64,000 nucleotides of DNA, taken from NCBI RefSeq assembly GCF_000772085.1, contig NZ_CP009755.1, positions 3,286,001 to 3,350,000 on the forward strand. Direction: 5' to 3'. How positions within the stretch are numbered: the first letter of the stretch is position 1; each line of letters begins with the position of its first letter. Below the pieces are notes generated by a model that did no database searches, had not been told where the DNA came from, and saw nothing but the letters and a program-made list of their open reading frames with translations. Below are positions 25,532 through 34,287 of this stretch, in pieces. The DNA comes from Curtobacterium sp. MR_MD2014 (GTDB taxonomy: Bacteria > Actinomycetota > Actinomycetes > Actinomycetales > Microbacteriaceae). Position numbers and translations under genes: made by a program.

Positions 25532-25567
25532 CCGGAGGCTCGGTGCCGGCTGGCACCGAGCCTCCGG
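25532..25567. terminator. Hairpin terminator (CCGGAGGCTCGGTGCC stem)
   Basis: Perfect 16-bp stem and 4-nt loop between the convergent permease (+) and hydrolase (-) genes. Serves both directions. Confidence 0.75.
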
Positions 25568-25584
25568 TCTGTCGTGTGGTCGCG

Positions 25585-26307
25585 TCAGCCCAGGGTGCGC
25601 ACCCAGTCCTGGACGGCCGCGCTGATCTGCGCCCGCGCGTCCTCGCGTGAGATCGTCGCCGCGCGGTCGCCGGGCTGGTCGCCGTACGCGCCGAAGTCGG
25701 CGTGGTTCGCACCCTCGATCTCGACCATCCGCGCCGTGGAGGGGAGTTCGTCGCGGGCGGCGGCGACCTTGTCGGGCGTCGAGAGGCCGTCGCGGGAGCC
25801 GGAGACGCTGAGGACCTGGACGTACGAGCGAGCGATGTCGTCCGCGCAGTAGCTGCCGAGCAGCAGCAGACCGTCCGCGTCCTGCGCGAGCTGGCACGCG
25901 CGGACGCCGCCGAGCGAGTGGCCGCCGACCGCCCAGGTGCGGACACCGGGTGCGTGCGCCTCGAAGGTCGCCAACGGGCGGGTGTCGAAGAACGCCAGGT
26001 TCAGCGTCGGCTTCGTGATGACGACGGTGGTGCCCGAGGCGACGACCTGGCGGAAGGTCGCCAGGTACGCGAAGGGGTCGACCTTCGCGCCCGGGATGAA
26101 GACGATCCCCTTGCCGTCGTCGCTGCCCGTCGGGGTCATCACGACGCTGTCGCCCACGTCGCGCACGGCCACACGATCATCCCGCCAGACCTGCAGCGCA
26201 GCGCTCCTGGTGCCCTGCATGACGATGTTCGCGTACACGAGGAAGACCACCGCGAGCAGCACCACCACGGTGACGACCCAGGCGGTCCATCGGAGTGCTC
26301 GGTTCAC
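25585..26307 (-). CDS. Membrane-anchored alpha/beta hydrolase
   Basis: 240 aa. An N-terminal membrane anchor (AWVVTVVVLLAVVFLVYANIVM, residues 9-30) precedes a hydrolase domain facing outward: GIVFIPGAKVDPFAYL (oxyanion region), nucleophile GHSLGG with Ser at about 128, late acid and His in GANHADFG. This matches the actinobacterial alpha/beta-hydrolase_5 type. GTG at 26305-26307 overlaps the preceding gene's stop as GTGA. Confidence 0.88.
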   Translation of the reverse strand: MNRALRWTAWVVTVVVLLAVVFLVYANIVMQGTRSAALQVWRDDRVAVRDVGDSVVMTPTGSDDGKGIVFIPGAKVDPFAYLATFRQVVASGTTVVITKPTLNLAFFDTRPLATFEAHAPGVRTWAVGGHSLGGVRACQLAQDADGLLLLGSYCADDIARSYVQVLSVSGSRDGLSTPDKVAAARDELPSTARMVEIEGANHADFGAYGDQPGDRAATISREDARAQISAAVQDWVRTLG

Positions 26308-27419
26308 GGTCGGTCCTCCTCGTCGGGCTGGTCCTCCTCGGGCCGACGGGCCGTCACGGTCAGCCAGCGCTCCTCGGCGCCGGGGCGGGTGGTCTCACGG
26401 ACCCGGACGTCGTGCCACCCGGCGGTCGTGACGGCTGCCGCGAGGGCGTCCTCGTCCCAGTAGGTGAACCAGCGGGGGTCGTCGAGCTTCCGGTCGCTCC
26501 AGCCGTCACCCTGGCCGTCACCGTCGCCCCGCTTCACCGTCGCCGCGAGGACGCCACCGGGGCGGACCGCCCGGCGCGCGCGCTCGAGCACGGCGGGGGT
26601 GTCCGACCGCGCGACGTGCAGGAGGACCGCGTTCGCGACGACGGCGTCGTACGGGCCGCCCCAGCCGTCGCGGCGGACGTCGAGCACGCGGGCCTCGTGG
26701 CCGGCGGCGCGGAGCCGGTCGACGAACGCCGTGGTGCCGTCGGTCCGGTCGACACGGAGGCCCGCTGCCTCGAGCGCGTCCGCGTCCCGACCTGGGCCGG
26801 AGCCGAGTTCCAGGACGTGGGCGCCGCCGGGCACGAGGCCGAGCAGGTCGTCGACGAGTCCCGCGCGGTGGTCGTCGGTCCGTTCCGTCCAGCGGTCGGC
26901 GCCGCGCTCGTACGCGAGGAGCGTGCGCTCGGCGCTGAGGTCGCGGCGCATCACGGTCTCGGTCCGGCCGTCCGGAAGCCGGTCACCGGGGGTGTCCGTC
27001 GCGCTGAACCCGATGCGCTCGTACGCCCGGCGAGCGCGGTCGTTGTCCGGCATCACCGAGAGCTCGAGGTGTTCGGTCCCCTGCACGACGAGCACGCGGG
27101 CGACCTCGTCGACGAGGCGTGCGACGAGCCCCCGACCGCGGGCGCCCGGCGCGACCCACATCGAGATCAGCTCGGCCAGCGCGGGGTCGTCCGGGTCGGG
27201 GACCCCGCTCGCCATCCCGACGGTGTCGCCCTCCTCGACCGCGAGCAGGTCGACCGCGCCCGGCAGCGACAACCGGGTGCGCCAGCGGTGTTCCGGAGCG
27301 TCCTGCCAGTCCTCGAGGCGGGAGCCGAACGCCTGCGGCGCGTCGGTGAGGGCGGCGAGGCGGACCGGGCGCCAGACGGCCCAGTCCTCGGCGGTCACCC
27401 GGCGCAGCTCGATGGTCAC
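26304..27419 (-). CDS. GNAT acetyltransferase fused to SAM methyltransferase
   Basis: 371-aa two-domain protein. Residues 1-160 are a GNAT N-acetyltransferase (LISMWVAPGARGRGLVARLVDEV with the acetyl-CoA loop, LSVMPDNDRARRAYERIGF). Residues 163-365 are a class I methyltransferase with VLELGSGPGRDADALEAAGLRVDRTD and a late LARAVRPGG-like strand. The junction (VMRRDLSAERTLLAYERGADRW) reads straight through, so this is a real fusion rather than a frameshift. Targets unknown. GTG 27419 follows a TACCGT box by 6 nt; coupled to the hydrolase downstream. Confidence 0.88.
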   Translation of the reverse strand: MTIELRRVTAEDWAVWRPVRLAALTDAPQAFGSRLEDWQDAPEHRWRTRLSLPGAVDLLAVEEGDTVGMASGVPDPDDPALAELISMWVAPGARGRGLVARLVDEVARVLVVQGTEHLELSVMPDNDRARRAYERIGFSATDTPGDRLPDGRTETVMRRDLSAERTLLAYERGADRWTERTDDHRAGLVDDLLGLVPGGAHVLELGSGPGRDADALEAAGLRVDRTDGTTAFVDRLRAAGHEARVLDVRRDGWGGPYDAVVANAVLLHVARSDTPAVLERARRAVRPGGVLAATVKRGDGDGQGDGWSDRKLDDPRWFTYWDEDALAAAVTTAGWHDVRVRETTRPGAEERWLTVTARRPEEDQPDEEDRP

Positions 27420-27425
27420 GGATCG

Positions 27426-27431
27426 ACGGTA
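27426..27431 (-). promoter_or_regulatory. -10 box TACCGT, leaderless GNAT-methyltransferase gene
   Basis: TACCGT on the minus strand, 6 nt before GTG 27419. Confidence 0.5.
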
Positions 27432-27480
27432 CCGCCCGCTCGTGTCCGGGGGACGCGGGCGGTACCGGCGGTGTCCGTGG

Positions 27481-29640
27481 TCAGGACGCCGGCGTGAGGT
27501 CGTACATCGTCACGCCGTCGACCGTCGTCGGCTCGTAGTGCGCGGCGACCCACTCGGCGATCTCGGCTGCGGCGTCGCTCCCGCTGCTGCTGGTGCTGGT
27601 GCTGGTGCTGCCACCGACGAACCAGTGCACCTTCCCCGCGGCGACGAGTGTCCGGAACTCCGCCAGGGTCGGGGCCGGGTCGGTGCCGTTGTAGCCGCCG
27701 ATCGCCATCACGGGGTCGCCCGTCGCGAGCTGGTACGTGGCGGCGCTGTTCGACCCGACGGTCGCGGCGGCCCAGGTGTACTCGTCGGCGTCCGCGGACA
27801 GCGCGGCGACGACCTCGTCGGACACCTCGGTCGAACCGCCGAGCAGGTTCGTGCCGCCGCCGGGGGCGTTCGTGGCGCCGTCGGCGCCGCCCGCGGTCCC
27901 CGGGCCGTTCGCGTTCTGGCTCGTCCCGTTCTGGCGCGTCCCGTTCTGGCCGGTCGCGTTCTGGCCGGTCCCGTTCTGGCCGGTCCCGTTCTGGCCGGTC
28001 TGGCCGCCCGGTGCTCCGCCGGGGCCGCCCTGACCGCCGGGCGCTCCCTGGCCGCCGGGCGCTCCCTGGCCGCCGGGACCACCCTGACCACCGGGCGCGC
28101 CGCCGCGACCGCCGCCGAACCCGCTCGTCGTGACGCTCGGCCCGGCCGACGGGAGCGCACCCGTGTGCCCGACCGTGGTGGTCTGCACCGAGAACGCCGT
28201 CGGCCCGAGCAGCGCCGCGACGAGCACGGTCGCCACCGTCGCCCCCGCGAGGCCCCGACCGCGCGGCGGCAGCAGGACGAGGACGGTCCCGACGACGGCC
28301 ACGACGAGGACCACCCACCGGATCCACGGTTGCCACGACGACGCCTGGGACAGCAGCGCGGACGACCACGCTCCGGAGAGGGCGACGACGCCGGCGGCGA
28401 CGATGCGCCAGGCGAGCACCGCGCGGCGCTCCCACAGGAGCCCGGCGCCGATGCCGACCACGCCCGCGATGTACGGCGCGAGCGCCACCGTGTAGTACGG
28501 GTGGAAGATCCCGCCCATGAAGCTGAAGACCAGCCCGGTGACGAGCAACGAGCCGCCGAGCACCAGCACGGTCGCGAGCCGCGGGTCACGGCGGCGACGG
28601 ACCCCGAGCGCGACGAGGGACACGACGAGCAGCACGAGCGCGGTCGGCAGCAGCCAGGTCACCTGCGTGCCGAACTCCGAGCCGAACAGCCGGGTCAGGC
28701 CGGTCGAGCCCCACGACCCCGCCCCGGTCGTCCCGCCGGGCACGACGCTCCCCGTCTCGTCGCCCGTGACCCGGCCGAGCCCGTTGTAGCCGAAGGTCAG
28801 CTCGAGGAAGCTGTTCGTCTGCGACCCGCCGACGTACGGCCGAGCCGAGGCCGGCACGAGTTCGACGATCGCGACCCACCACCCGGCGGAGACCCCCACG
28901 GCGAGCGCCGCCGCGGACAGGTGCCCGATCCGCCGGAGCACCGGGCGGGGCGACGCGAGGAGGTACACCCCGACCAGGGGCGGCAGCACGAGGAACGCCT
29001 GCAGCTGCTTCGTCAGGAAGCCGAGCCCGACGAGCACGCCGGCCCAGACGACCCACCGCATCCGCCCGGACTCGATCCCGCGCAGCGTCAGGGCGATCGC
29101 CCCGACGGTGAGCAGCACGAGCAGGGCGTCCGGGTTGTCGTAGCGGAACATGAGGGTCGCGACCGGGGTCGTGGCCAGGACCGCACCCGCGGTCAGGGCG
29201 GCACCGGCCGGGAACCGGCGCCGGACGATCCGGTACAGGACCGCCACCGACGCGACGCCCATCAACGCCTGCGGCACGAGGATCGACCACGAGTTCAGCC
29301 CGAACAACCGGACGGAGATGCCGATCACCCAGAGGAACGCCGGCGGCTTGTCGACCGTGATCGCGTTCGCTGCGTCGGAGGAGCCGTAGAAGAACGCCTC
29401 CCAGCTCTGGCTCCCCGCCTGCACCGCTGCCGAGTAGAACGCGTTCGCCCAGCCGTTCACGCCGAGGTTCACGACGTAGAGGACAGCGGTCACCAGCAGC
29501 AGCCCGAGGAACGCGGGGCGCTCCCACCGCGCGGTGTCCGCACGGCCGCGGACGAGACCGACCAGGCGGTCGCGGACGCCGTGCGGACGGATGGGTGGCG
29601 GGAGCAGGCGCGGGCGCTCGGCGGGGATCGTCTGGGTCAT
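27481..29640 (-). CDS. GT39/ArnT-like membrane glycosyltransferase with repeat linker
   Basis: 719-aa polytopic glycosyltransferase of the PMT/ArnT type, which moves a sugar from a lipid carrier to an exported acceptor. The N-terminal half shows YVVNLGVNGWANAFYSAAVQAGSQSWEAFFYGSSDAANAITVDKPP with the catalytic acidic loop, and about 10-12 membrane segments follow. Residues about 500-590 are low complexity: a collagen-like GGQGAPGGQGGP stretch and a run of QNGTG-type repeats. The C-terminal 130 residues form an extracytoplasmic domain. ATG at 29638-29640. Acceptor unknown. Confidence 0.88.
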   Translation of the reverse strand: MTQTIPAERPRLLPPPIRPHGVRDRLVGLVRGRADTARWERPAFLGLLLVTAVLYVVNLGVNGWANAFYSAAVQAGSQSWEAFFYGSSDAANAITVDKPPAFLWVIGISVRLFGLNSWSILVPQALMGVASVAVLYRIVRRRFPAGAALTAGAVLATTPVATLMFRYDNPDALLVLLTVGAIALTLRGIESGRMRWVVWAGVLVGLGFLTKQLQAFLVLPPLVGVYLLASPRPVLRRIGHLSAAALAVGVSAGWWVAIVELVPASARPYVGGSQTNSFLELTFGYNGLGRVTGDETGSVVPGGTTGAGSWGSTGLTRLFGSEFGTQVTWLLPTALVLLVVSLVALGVRRRRDPRLATVLVLGGSLLVTGLVFSFMGGIFHPYYTVALAPYIAGVVGIGAGLLWERRAVLAWRIVAAGVVALSGAWSSALLSQASSWQPWIRWVVLVVAVVGTVLVLLPPRGRGLAGATVATVLVAALLGPTAFSVQTTTVGHTGALPSAGPSVTTSGFGGGRGGAPGGQGGPGGQGAPGGQGAPGGQGGPGGAPGGQTGQNGTGQNGTGQNATGQNGTRQNGTSQNANGPGTAGGADGATNAPGGGTNLLGGSTEVSDEVVAALSADADEYTWAAATVGSNSAATYQLATGDPVMAIGGYNGTDPAPTLAEFRTLVAAGKVHWFVGGSTSTSTSSSGSDAAAEIAEWVAAHYEPTTVDGVTMYDLTPAS
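27913..28002. repeat. 15-bp tandem repeat, six copies, inside the glycosyltransferase gene
   Basis: Unit GTTCTGGCCGGTCCC with small variants at 27913, 27928, 27943, 27958, 27973 and 27988. It keeps the reading frame and encodes QNGTG/QNATG pentapeptides, so copy number could change linker length without a frameshift. Confidence 0.85.
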
Positions 29641-29696
29641 GCCCCCGAGCGTGCGATCCCGACGTGCGCGGATCGTCGGCGCAGCCTTGGACGCCC

Positions 29697-30182
29697 CTAA
29701 GGGACCGGTACGGGCGGGACCAGCAGCCGGCTCCACGCGACCTCGTCCCCGAGCTGCCCGGTTGCGCGGAACAGCTCGACCTGCGTCGTGCCGGCGAGCA
29801 CGGTCGCGAGCTCCGCGCGATCGGCCGGCGCGAAGCCGAGGCCCTGCCAGAACGGCCCGGACCGCCGACTGAACAACCACGCCCGTCGTGCCCCGCCCGC
29901 CGTCGCCTCCGCCATCGCGAACCGAGCGAGCGCCGCACCGCGACCCGAGCCACGCAGCGCCGGTCCGACGGCGACGCTGCGGAGGAGGGCGTGCCTCCCG
30001 TCCGGCCCGGTCTCGTACCCGGTGGTGCCGACGACGGCGCCGCCCTGACCACGGAGCGCCCAGAGCCGGACGCCCGGGTCCGACAGCCCCGCGACCGTCA
30101 GGTCGCACGCCGACAGGAAGGCGTGCACCTCGTCGACGTCGTCCGGCCCGACGCGGACCGGCGTCGGCTCAGCGAGCGGCAC
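29697..30182 (-). CDS. GNAT N-acetyltransferase, ArsN2-like
   Basis: 161-aa acetyltransferase. HALLRSVAVGPALRGSGRGAALARFAMAEA holds the acetyl-CoA loop, followed by AWLFSRRSGPFWQGLGFAPADRAEL, the order seen in ArsN2-type proteins tied to organoarsenical resistance; no arsenic genes are nearby, so the substrate is open. The GTG at 30180-30182 lies inside the 3' end of the upstream regulator gene (14-bp overlap), which implies coupling. Confidence 0.82.
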   Translation of the reverse strand: MPLAEPTPVRVGPDDVDEVHAFLSACDLTVAGLSDPGVRLWALRGQGGAVVGTTGYETGPDGRHALLRSVAVGPALRGSGRGAALARFAMAEATAGGARRAWLFSRRSGPFWQGLGFAPADRAELATVLAGTTQVELFRATGQLGDEVAWSRLLVPPVPVP

Positions 30183-30690
30183 GGACCGGCACGTCGGTCG
30201 CCGACGACAGCGGCCAGCGCCGGTCGAGCCAGGGGCCGAGCACCGAGTCGAGCAGGAACCGTCCGGCCAACCGCCCGACCGCCCAGTACGCCCCGACGAG
30301 CAGGAACACCAGCGGGGACCACACGTGCAGGACGAGGAGCAGGACCGCGAGGATCCCGAAGGCGATCCCGACCGCGGAGTACAGCGACCAGAACCCGCCG
30401 ACGAACCGGTCACGCGCGGCCTGCTCCGACGCCGCCGCAGCCGCGGCGGCCTCGGTCCGCTCGTCGAGCCCGCGCACGCCCGGCTCCAGCTCCGCGGGGT
30501 CGTCCTGCGCGAAGAGCTCCCGCACCGGGACCTCGAGTGCACGGGCGATCGCGGACAGGGTCTCGAGGCTCGCGTCGTTCCCGCCCTCGAGTCGTTGCAC
30601 GGTCCGGACGGCCACGCCGCTCGCCTCGGCCAGCCGTTCCTGGGTCCAGCCGCGCTCACGTCGGAGGGTGGCGATCCGCATCTCGTTCAT
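30169..30690 (-). CDS. XRE-family regulator with membrane segments
   Basis: 173 aa. N-terminal HTH_3 domain (RIATLRRERGWTQERLAEASGVAVRTVQRLEGGNDASLETLSAIARALEV, residues 5-54), then an acidic linker, and two hydrophobic stretches (YSAVGIAFGILAVLLLVLHVW; LVFLLVGAYWAVGRLAG). It is therefore a membrane-tethered DNA-binding protein of the type found with 2TM domains. ATG at 30688-30690 follows a TAGGCT box by 7 nt. Overlaps the acetyltransferase gene. Confidence 0.88.
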   Translation of the reverse strand: MNEMRIATLRRERGWTQERLAEASGVAVRTVQRLEGGNDASLETLSAIARALEVPVRELFAQDDPAELEPGVRGLDERTEAAAAAAASEQAARDRFVGGFWSLYSAVGIAFGILAVLLLVLHVWSPLVFLLVGAYWAVGRLAGRFLLDSVLGPWLDRRWPLSSATDVPVRAAR

Positions 30691-30697
30691 GGTGCCG

Positions 30698-30703
30698 AGC
30701 CTA
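30698..30703 (-). promoter_or_regulatory. -10 box TAGGCT, leaderless XRE gene
   Basis: TAGGCT on the minus strand, 7 nt before ATG 30690; identical box and spacing at 62135. Confidence 0.5.
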
Positions 30704-30791
30704 GGAACGCCCGGGGCGACAGCACCACGACACGGACACGACACGCACCCGCCAGTGCCCCGCCACCCGGGCGTCGGCGCCCTTCTGCGGG

Positions 30792-31442
30792 TCAGTCGTC
30801 GGTGTCGACCGTGTTCGTGACGACCTCGCCGCTGCCGGCGTCGATCCGGATGCTGTGCTTCGTCCCGGCGTCGTCGCGGACGTCACCCTCCCAGACGACC
30901 GTGCCGGCGTGGTCGTCGAGTCCGAGCTCGGTGACCGTGCCGGGCACCGTCTCGACGAGCGTGGATGCTGCCTGCTCGACGGACAGGTCTGCGGCGTCGA
31001 CGAACCGCTGGTTCTCCGCGACGTCCTCGGCGTCCGTGGTGTCCTCCGTCGGACCGGCGGTGGTGCGCTCCCCGTCGGCGGCCACGTGGACCTCCTGCTC
31101 GTTGCCGTCCGCGGTCACGACGAGCACCTCCCACGAGGTACCGCCGGCCTCCTGCTCGATCGAGGTGACGGTACCCGAGCCGACGGCCTCCCGTGCGGTC
31201 TCCGCAGCGGCTCCGAGGGCGTCGTTCCCGGCTGCGTCGGAACCGCTGCCCGTGCGGCCGCTGCCCGTGCTGCCGCTCGCGCTGCCGTCGGTCGCCGTCA
31301 CGGAGGGTGCCGAGGCAGCCGGGGCGGCCGTGTCGTCGCGGTCGTCGTCACCGGCGCAGCCGGCGAGCGCCAGCGCCCCGACGAGCGGGAGCGCGGAGAG
31401 GAGGGCGATGCGGCGGGCGGTGGTCTTCGTCGTGGTCTGCAT
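30792..31442 (-). CDS. Lipoprotein with two PepSY domains
   Basis: 216-aa exported lipoprotein: basic N-terminus, hydrophobic core and lipobox LALAGC (Cys about 29). A Ser/Gly/Asp-rich spacer precedes two PepSY repeats (AAAETAREAVGSGTVTSIEQEAGGTSWEVLVV; VDAADLSVEQAASTLVETVPGTVTELGLDD). PepSY proteins inhibit proteases or tune sensor kinases. It lies directly downstream of a two-component system on the same strand (89-bp gap), so it is either a target or a modulator of that sensor. Confidence 0.88.
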   Translation of the reverse strand: MQTTTKTTARRIALLSALPLVGALALAGCAGDDDRDDTAAPAASAPSVTATDGSASGSTGSGRTGSGSDAAGNDALGAAAETAREAVGSGTVTSIEQEAGGTSWEVLVVTADGNEQEVHVAADGERTTAGPTEDTTDAEDVAENQRFVDAADLSVEQAASTLVETVPGTVTELGLDDHAGTVVWEGDVRDDAGTKHSIRIDAGSGEVVTNTVDTDD

Positions 31443-31531
31443 GCGGCAAGCCTGCGGAACGGGCACTGAAGCAGGCCTGAAGCCACCTGGGGTGACGCCG
31501 GGGGCGTCCGGCACGCCCCTCGGGCAGCGCA

Positions 31532-32869
31532 TCAGTCGTGCAGCAGCGGGAGCCGGACCGTGAACCGGGCTCCGCCCGCCGGGGCCGTCGAGACCGCGGT
31601 GCTGCCGCCGTGCGCCCGGACGACGGCGTCGACGATCGCGAGCCCCAGCCCCGACCCACCCGCGTCCCGGGCACGGCCCTCGTCGAGCCGCACGAAGCGG
31701 TCGAACACGCGCTGCCGGTCCTGCTCCGGGATCCCCCGCCCGTCGTCGTCGACGGTGAGGACCGCGTCGTCGCCGGTCCCGACGAGCGTGACCGTCACGG
31801 TGCTCACGGCGTGCCGGACGGCGTTGTCGACGAGGTTCCGCACCGCCCGGGCGAGCAGCCGGTCGTCCCCGCCGACCCGCGCGGGAGCGACACCGGACAC
31901 GTCCACGCGGACGACCCCGGCCCCCGCGGACCGCGACCCCTCCGCGAACACGAGGTCGTCGAGGTCCACCGCCCGGTCACGGGTACGGCCCCGCTCGTCG
32001 ACACGGGTGAGCAGGAGGAGCGACTCGACGAGGTCCTGCAGACGGGCACCCTCGTCGAGGACGACCGCGGCCAGCTCGGCCGTCCCGGTGACGTCGGGGT
32101 GCGCCCGGGCGACCTCGGCGTGCTGCCGGATCGTCGCGAGCGGGGACCGCAGCTCGTGCGACGCATCCGAGACGAAGCGCTGCTGGGCCTGCTGCGACGC
32201 CTCGAGCCGCGCGAGCATCCGGTTCATCGTGACGGCGAGACGGTCGACCTCGTCCCCCGAGCCCGGTTCCTCCACGCGCGCGTGCAGGTTCGTGCCTTCG
32301 ACGTCGTCGACCTCGCGGCGCATCCGGTCGACCGGACGGAGCGCTCGACCGACGACGAACCACGTCACGAGCGACATGAGGGCCACGACGACCGGGACGG
32401 CGACGACGAGCAGCACGGACACGGTCCGCACGGCGGCGTCGGCGTCCTCGAGCGGCAGCCCGACGACGAGCACGCCCTCGGTGCCGTCCGGCAGCTCGAC
32501 GTCGTCGGACACGAGGGACCAGCGCTCGCCGTCGTGCCGGTACCGGGACTCCTCGGCGCCGGAGAGGGCCGCGTCGGGACTGTCCTCGGCCCGCGCGAGC
32601 ACCCGGCCGGTGCCGTCCTGCAGCTGGGCGAGCACGTCGTCGCCCTCGGCCTCGACGGCGGCGACACCGTCCGCCTCCACCCGTGCGGAGAGGCCGTCGA
32701 GCGTCTGCTCGGCCGACGACCGGACGCCGTCGGACAGCGAGCTCCGGAGGACCCAGACGAAGGCGACCGCCCCGATCACGAGCGCGACGAGGACGACGAC
32801 CGCCGCGCCTCCCGTCGCGCGTGCACGGATGCTGCGCGGCCGTCGGACCCGCCGCGACCGGTCAGCCAC
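31532..32869 (-). CDS. Sensor histidine kinase
   Basis: 445-aa membrane sensor kinase. TM1 at residues 19-42, extracytoplasmic sensor about 45-145, TM2 about 150-172, HAMP 172-228, HisKA with phosphorylated His in SDASHELRSPLATIRQHAE, and ATPase N-box NLVDNAVRHA, G1 DDGRGIPEQD and G2 GGSGLGLAIVDAVV. GTG at 32867-32869 overlaps the response regulator stop by 8 bp. Forms a two-component pair; together with the PepSY lipoprotein it likely senses an envelope or peptide signal. Confidence 0.93.
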   Translation of the reverse strand: MADRSRRVRRPRSIRARATGGAAVVVLVALVIGAVAFVWVLRSSLSDGVRSSAEQTLDGLSARVEADGVAAVEAEGDDVLAQLQDGTGRVLARAEDSPDAALSGAEESRYRHDGERWSLVSDDVELPDGTEGVLVVGLPLEDADAAVRTVSVLLVVAVPVVVALMSLVTWFVVGRALRPVDRMRREVDDVEGTNLHARVEEPGSGDEVDRLAVTMNRMLARLEASQQAQQRFVSDASHELRSPLATIRQHAEVARAHPDVTGTAELAAVVLDEGARLQDLVESLLLLTRVDERGRTRDRAVDLDDLVFAEGSRSAGAGVVRVDVSGVAPARVGGDDRLLARAVRNLVDNAVRHAVSTVTVTLVGTGDDAVLTVDDDGRGIPEQDRQRVFDRFVRLDEGRARDAGGSGLGLAIVDAVVRAHGGSTAVSTAPAGGARFTVRLPLLHD

Positions 32870-33539
32870 CGTCGGCGTCCAGGCGGTAGCCGGCCCCGCG
32901 GACGGTCTCGATCGCGGTCCGGCCGAACGGCCGGTCGACCTTCCGGCGCAGGTGCCCGACGTACACCTCGACGATGTTCGGGTCGCCCGCGAAGTCGTCG
33001 TCCCAGACGTTCGCGATGACGTCGCGCTTCGACAGCACCTGACCCGCGTGCCGCATGAGGTACTCGAGGACCGTGAACTCCCGGCTCGTCAGGTCGAGCA
33101 GCTCCTCGCCCCGCCACACCCGTCGCTCCGCCGGGTCGAGACGCAGGTCGCCGGCCCGGAGGACCGTCGGTCGTTCCCGGGACCCCCTGCGGACGAGCGC
33201 ACGGAGACGCGCGACGAGCACCGGGAACGAGAACGGCTTGGTCACGTAGTCGTCGGCACCGGCGTCGAGGGCGTCGACCTGGTCCCACTCACCGTCCTTC
33301 GCGGTCAGCATGAGCACGGGGGTCCAGTCCTGCTCGGCGCGGAGCGTCTCGCACACCTTCCAGCCGCTCATGCCCGGCATCATCAGGTCGAGGACGATGG
33401 CGTCGTACGGGTGCTCACGGGCGTACCAGAGCCCGTCGACCCCGTCGTGCGCGACGTCGACGGCGAAGCCCTCGGCCTGCAGCCCGGCGCGGATGCCGTC
33501 CGCGAGCCGCACCTCGTCGTCGACGACCAGCACACGCAT
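32862..33539 (-). CDS. OmpR-type response regulator
   Basis: 225-aa regulator: receiver domain with VLVVDDEVRLA and phospho-acceptor Asp in IVLDLMMPGMSG, Lys in YVTKPF, then an OmpR/PhoB winged helix (LTSREFTVLEYLMRHAGQVLSKRDVIANVWDDDF ... VYVGHLRRKVD). Paired with the overlapping kinase gene. ATG at 33537-33539. Confidence 0.94.
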   Translation of the reverse strand: MRVLVVDDEVRLADGIRAGLQAEGFAVDVAHDGVDGLWYAREHPYDAIVLDLMMPGMSGWKVCETLRAEQDWTPVLMLTAKDGEWDQVDALDAGADDYVTKPFSFPVLVARLRALVRRGSRERPTVLRAGDLRLDPAERRVWRGEELLDLTSREFTVLEYLMRHAGQVLSKRDVIANVWDDDFAGDPNIVEVYVGHLRRKVDRPFGRTAIETVRGAGYRLDADGG

Positions 33540-33585
33540 CGTCCGAGCATGGCGGCGCGGCCTGAACCGGCGCTGAAGGGAGGGC

Positions 33586-34287
33586 TCAGGCCCCGCTCGG
33601 GTCGAACCGGTACCCCATGCCCGACTCGGTCACGAGGAACCGCGGGTGCGACGGCTCGGGCTCGAGCTTCCGCCGCAGCTGCGCCATGTAGAGCCGCAGG
33701 TACCCGGAGTCGTTGCCGTGCGTCGGACCCCACACCTCGGTCAGGAGCATCTCGCGGGTCATCAGCCGCCCGGGGTTCGTGACGAGGACCTCGAGCAGCC
33801 GCCACTCGGTCGGGGTGAGCCGGATCGCTGGGCCGGTCGGCGGGGTGACCTGCTTCGCGACGAGGTCGACGACCAGATCGCCGATCGTCACCGTCGGCGT
33901 GACCCCCGCGGTCGCCGCGGCCGACGCCTGCCGCCGTCCGAGGGCTCGGAGTCGGGCGAGCAGCTCGTCCATCTGGAACGGCTTCGTCACGTAGTCGTCC
34001 GCTCCGGCGTCGAGCGCGTCGACCTTGTCCGACGAGTCGGTCCGCCCGGAGAGCACGAGCACCGGCACCTGCGACCACGCACGGATGCCCTCGAGCACCC
34101 CGATGCCGTCGAGTCGGGGCATGCCGAGGTCGAGCATGACGATGTCGGGGCGCTCGGTGATCACGGCGTCGATGGCGGCCCGACCGTCACGGGCGGTGGC
34201 GACGTCGTACCCGCGCGCGGCGAGCGTGACGGACAGGGCGCGGACGAGCTGTGCGTCGTCGTCGGCGATGAGGACCTTCGTGCTCAC
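33586..34287 (-). CDS. kdpE: KdpE response regulator
   Basis: 233-aa OmpR-family regulator that turns on the kdp potassium pump. Receiver Asp in IVMLDLGMPRLDG, Lys in YVTKPFQMDELLARLRAL, C-terminal winged helix with PTEWRLLEVLVTNPGRLMTREMLLTEVWGPTHGNDSGYLRLYMAQLRRKLE, the characteristic KdpE stretch. GTG at 34285-34287 overlaps the kdpD stop as GTGA. Probably binds the 11-bp-spaced repeats at 41674-41703. Confidence 0.95.
   Translation of the reverse strand: MSTKVLIADDDAQLVRALSVTLAARGYDVATARDGRAAIDAVITERPDIVMLDLGMPRLDGIGVLEGIRAWSQVPVLVLSGRTDSSDKVDALDAGADDYVTKPFQMDELLARLRALGRRQASAAATAGVTPTVTIGDLVVDLVAKQVTPPTGPAIRLTPTEWRLLEVLVTNPGRLMTREMLLTEVWGPTHGNDSGYLRLYMAQLRRKLEPEPSHPRFLVTESGMGYRFDPSGA

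Noticed and set aside
26464..29700. A 1078-codon open frame on the plus strand
   Set aside because: It is antisense to the GNAT-methyltransferase and glycosyltransferase genes, has a low-complexity Arg/Pro/Ser composition and no domain.
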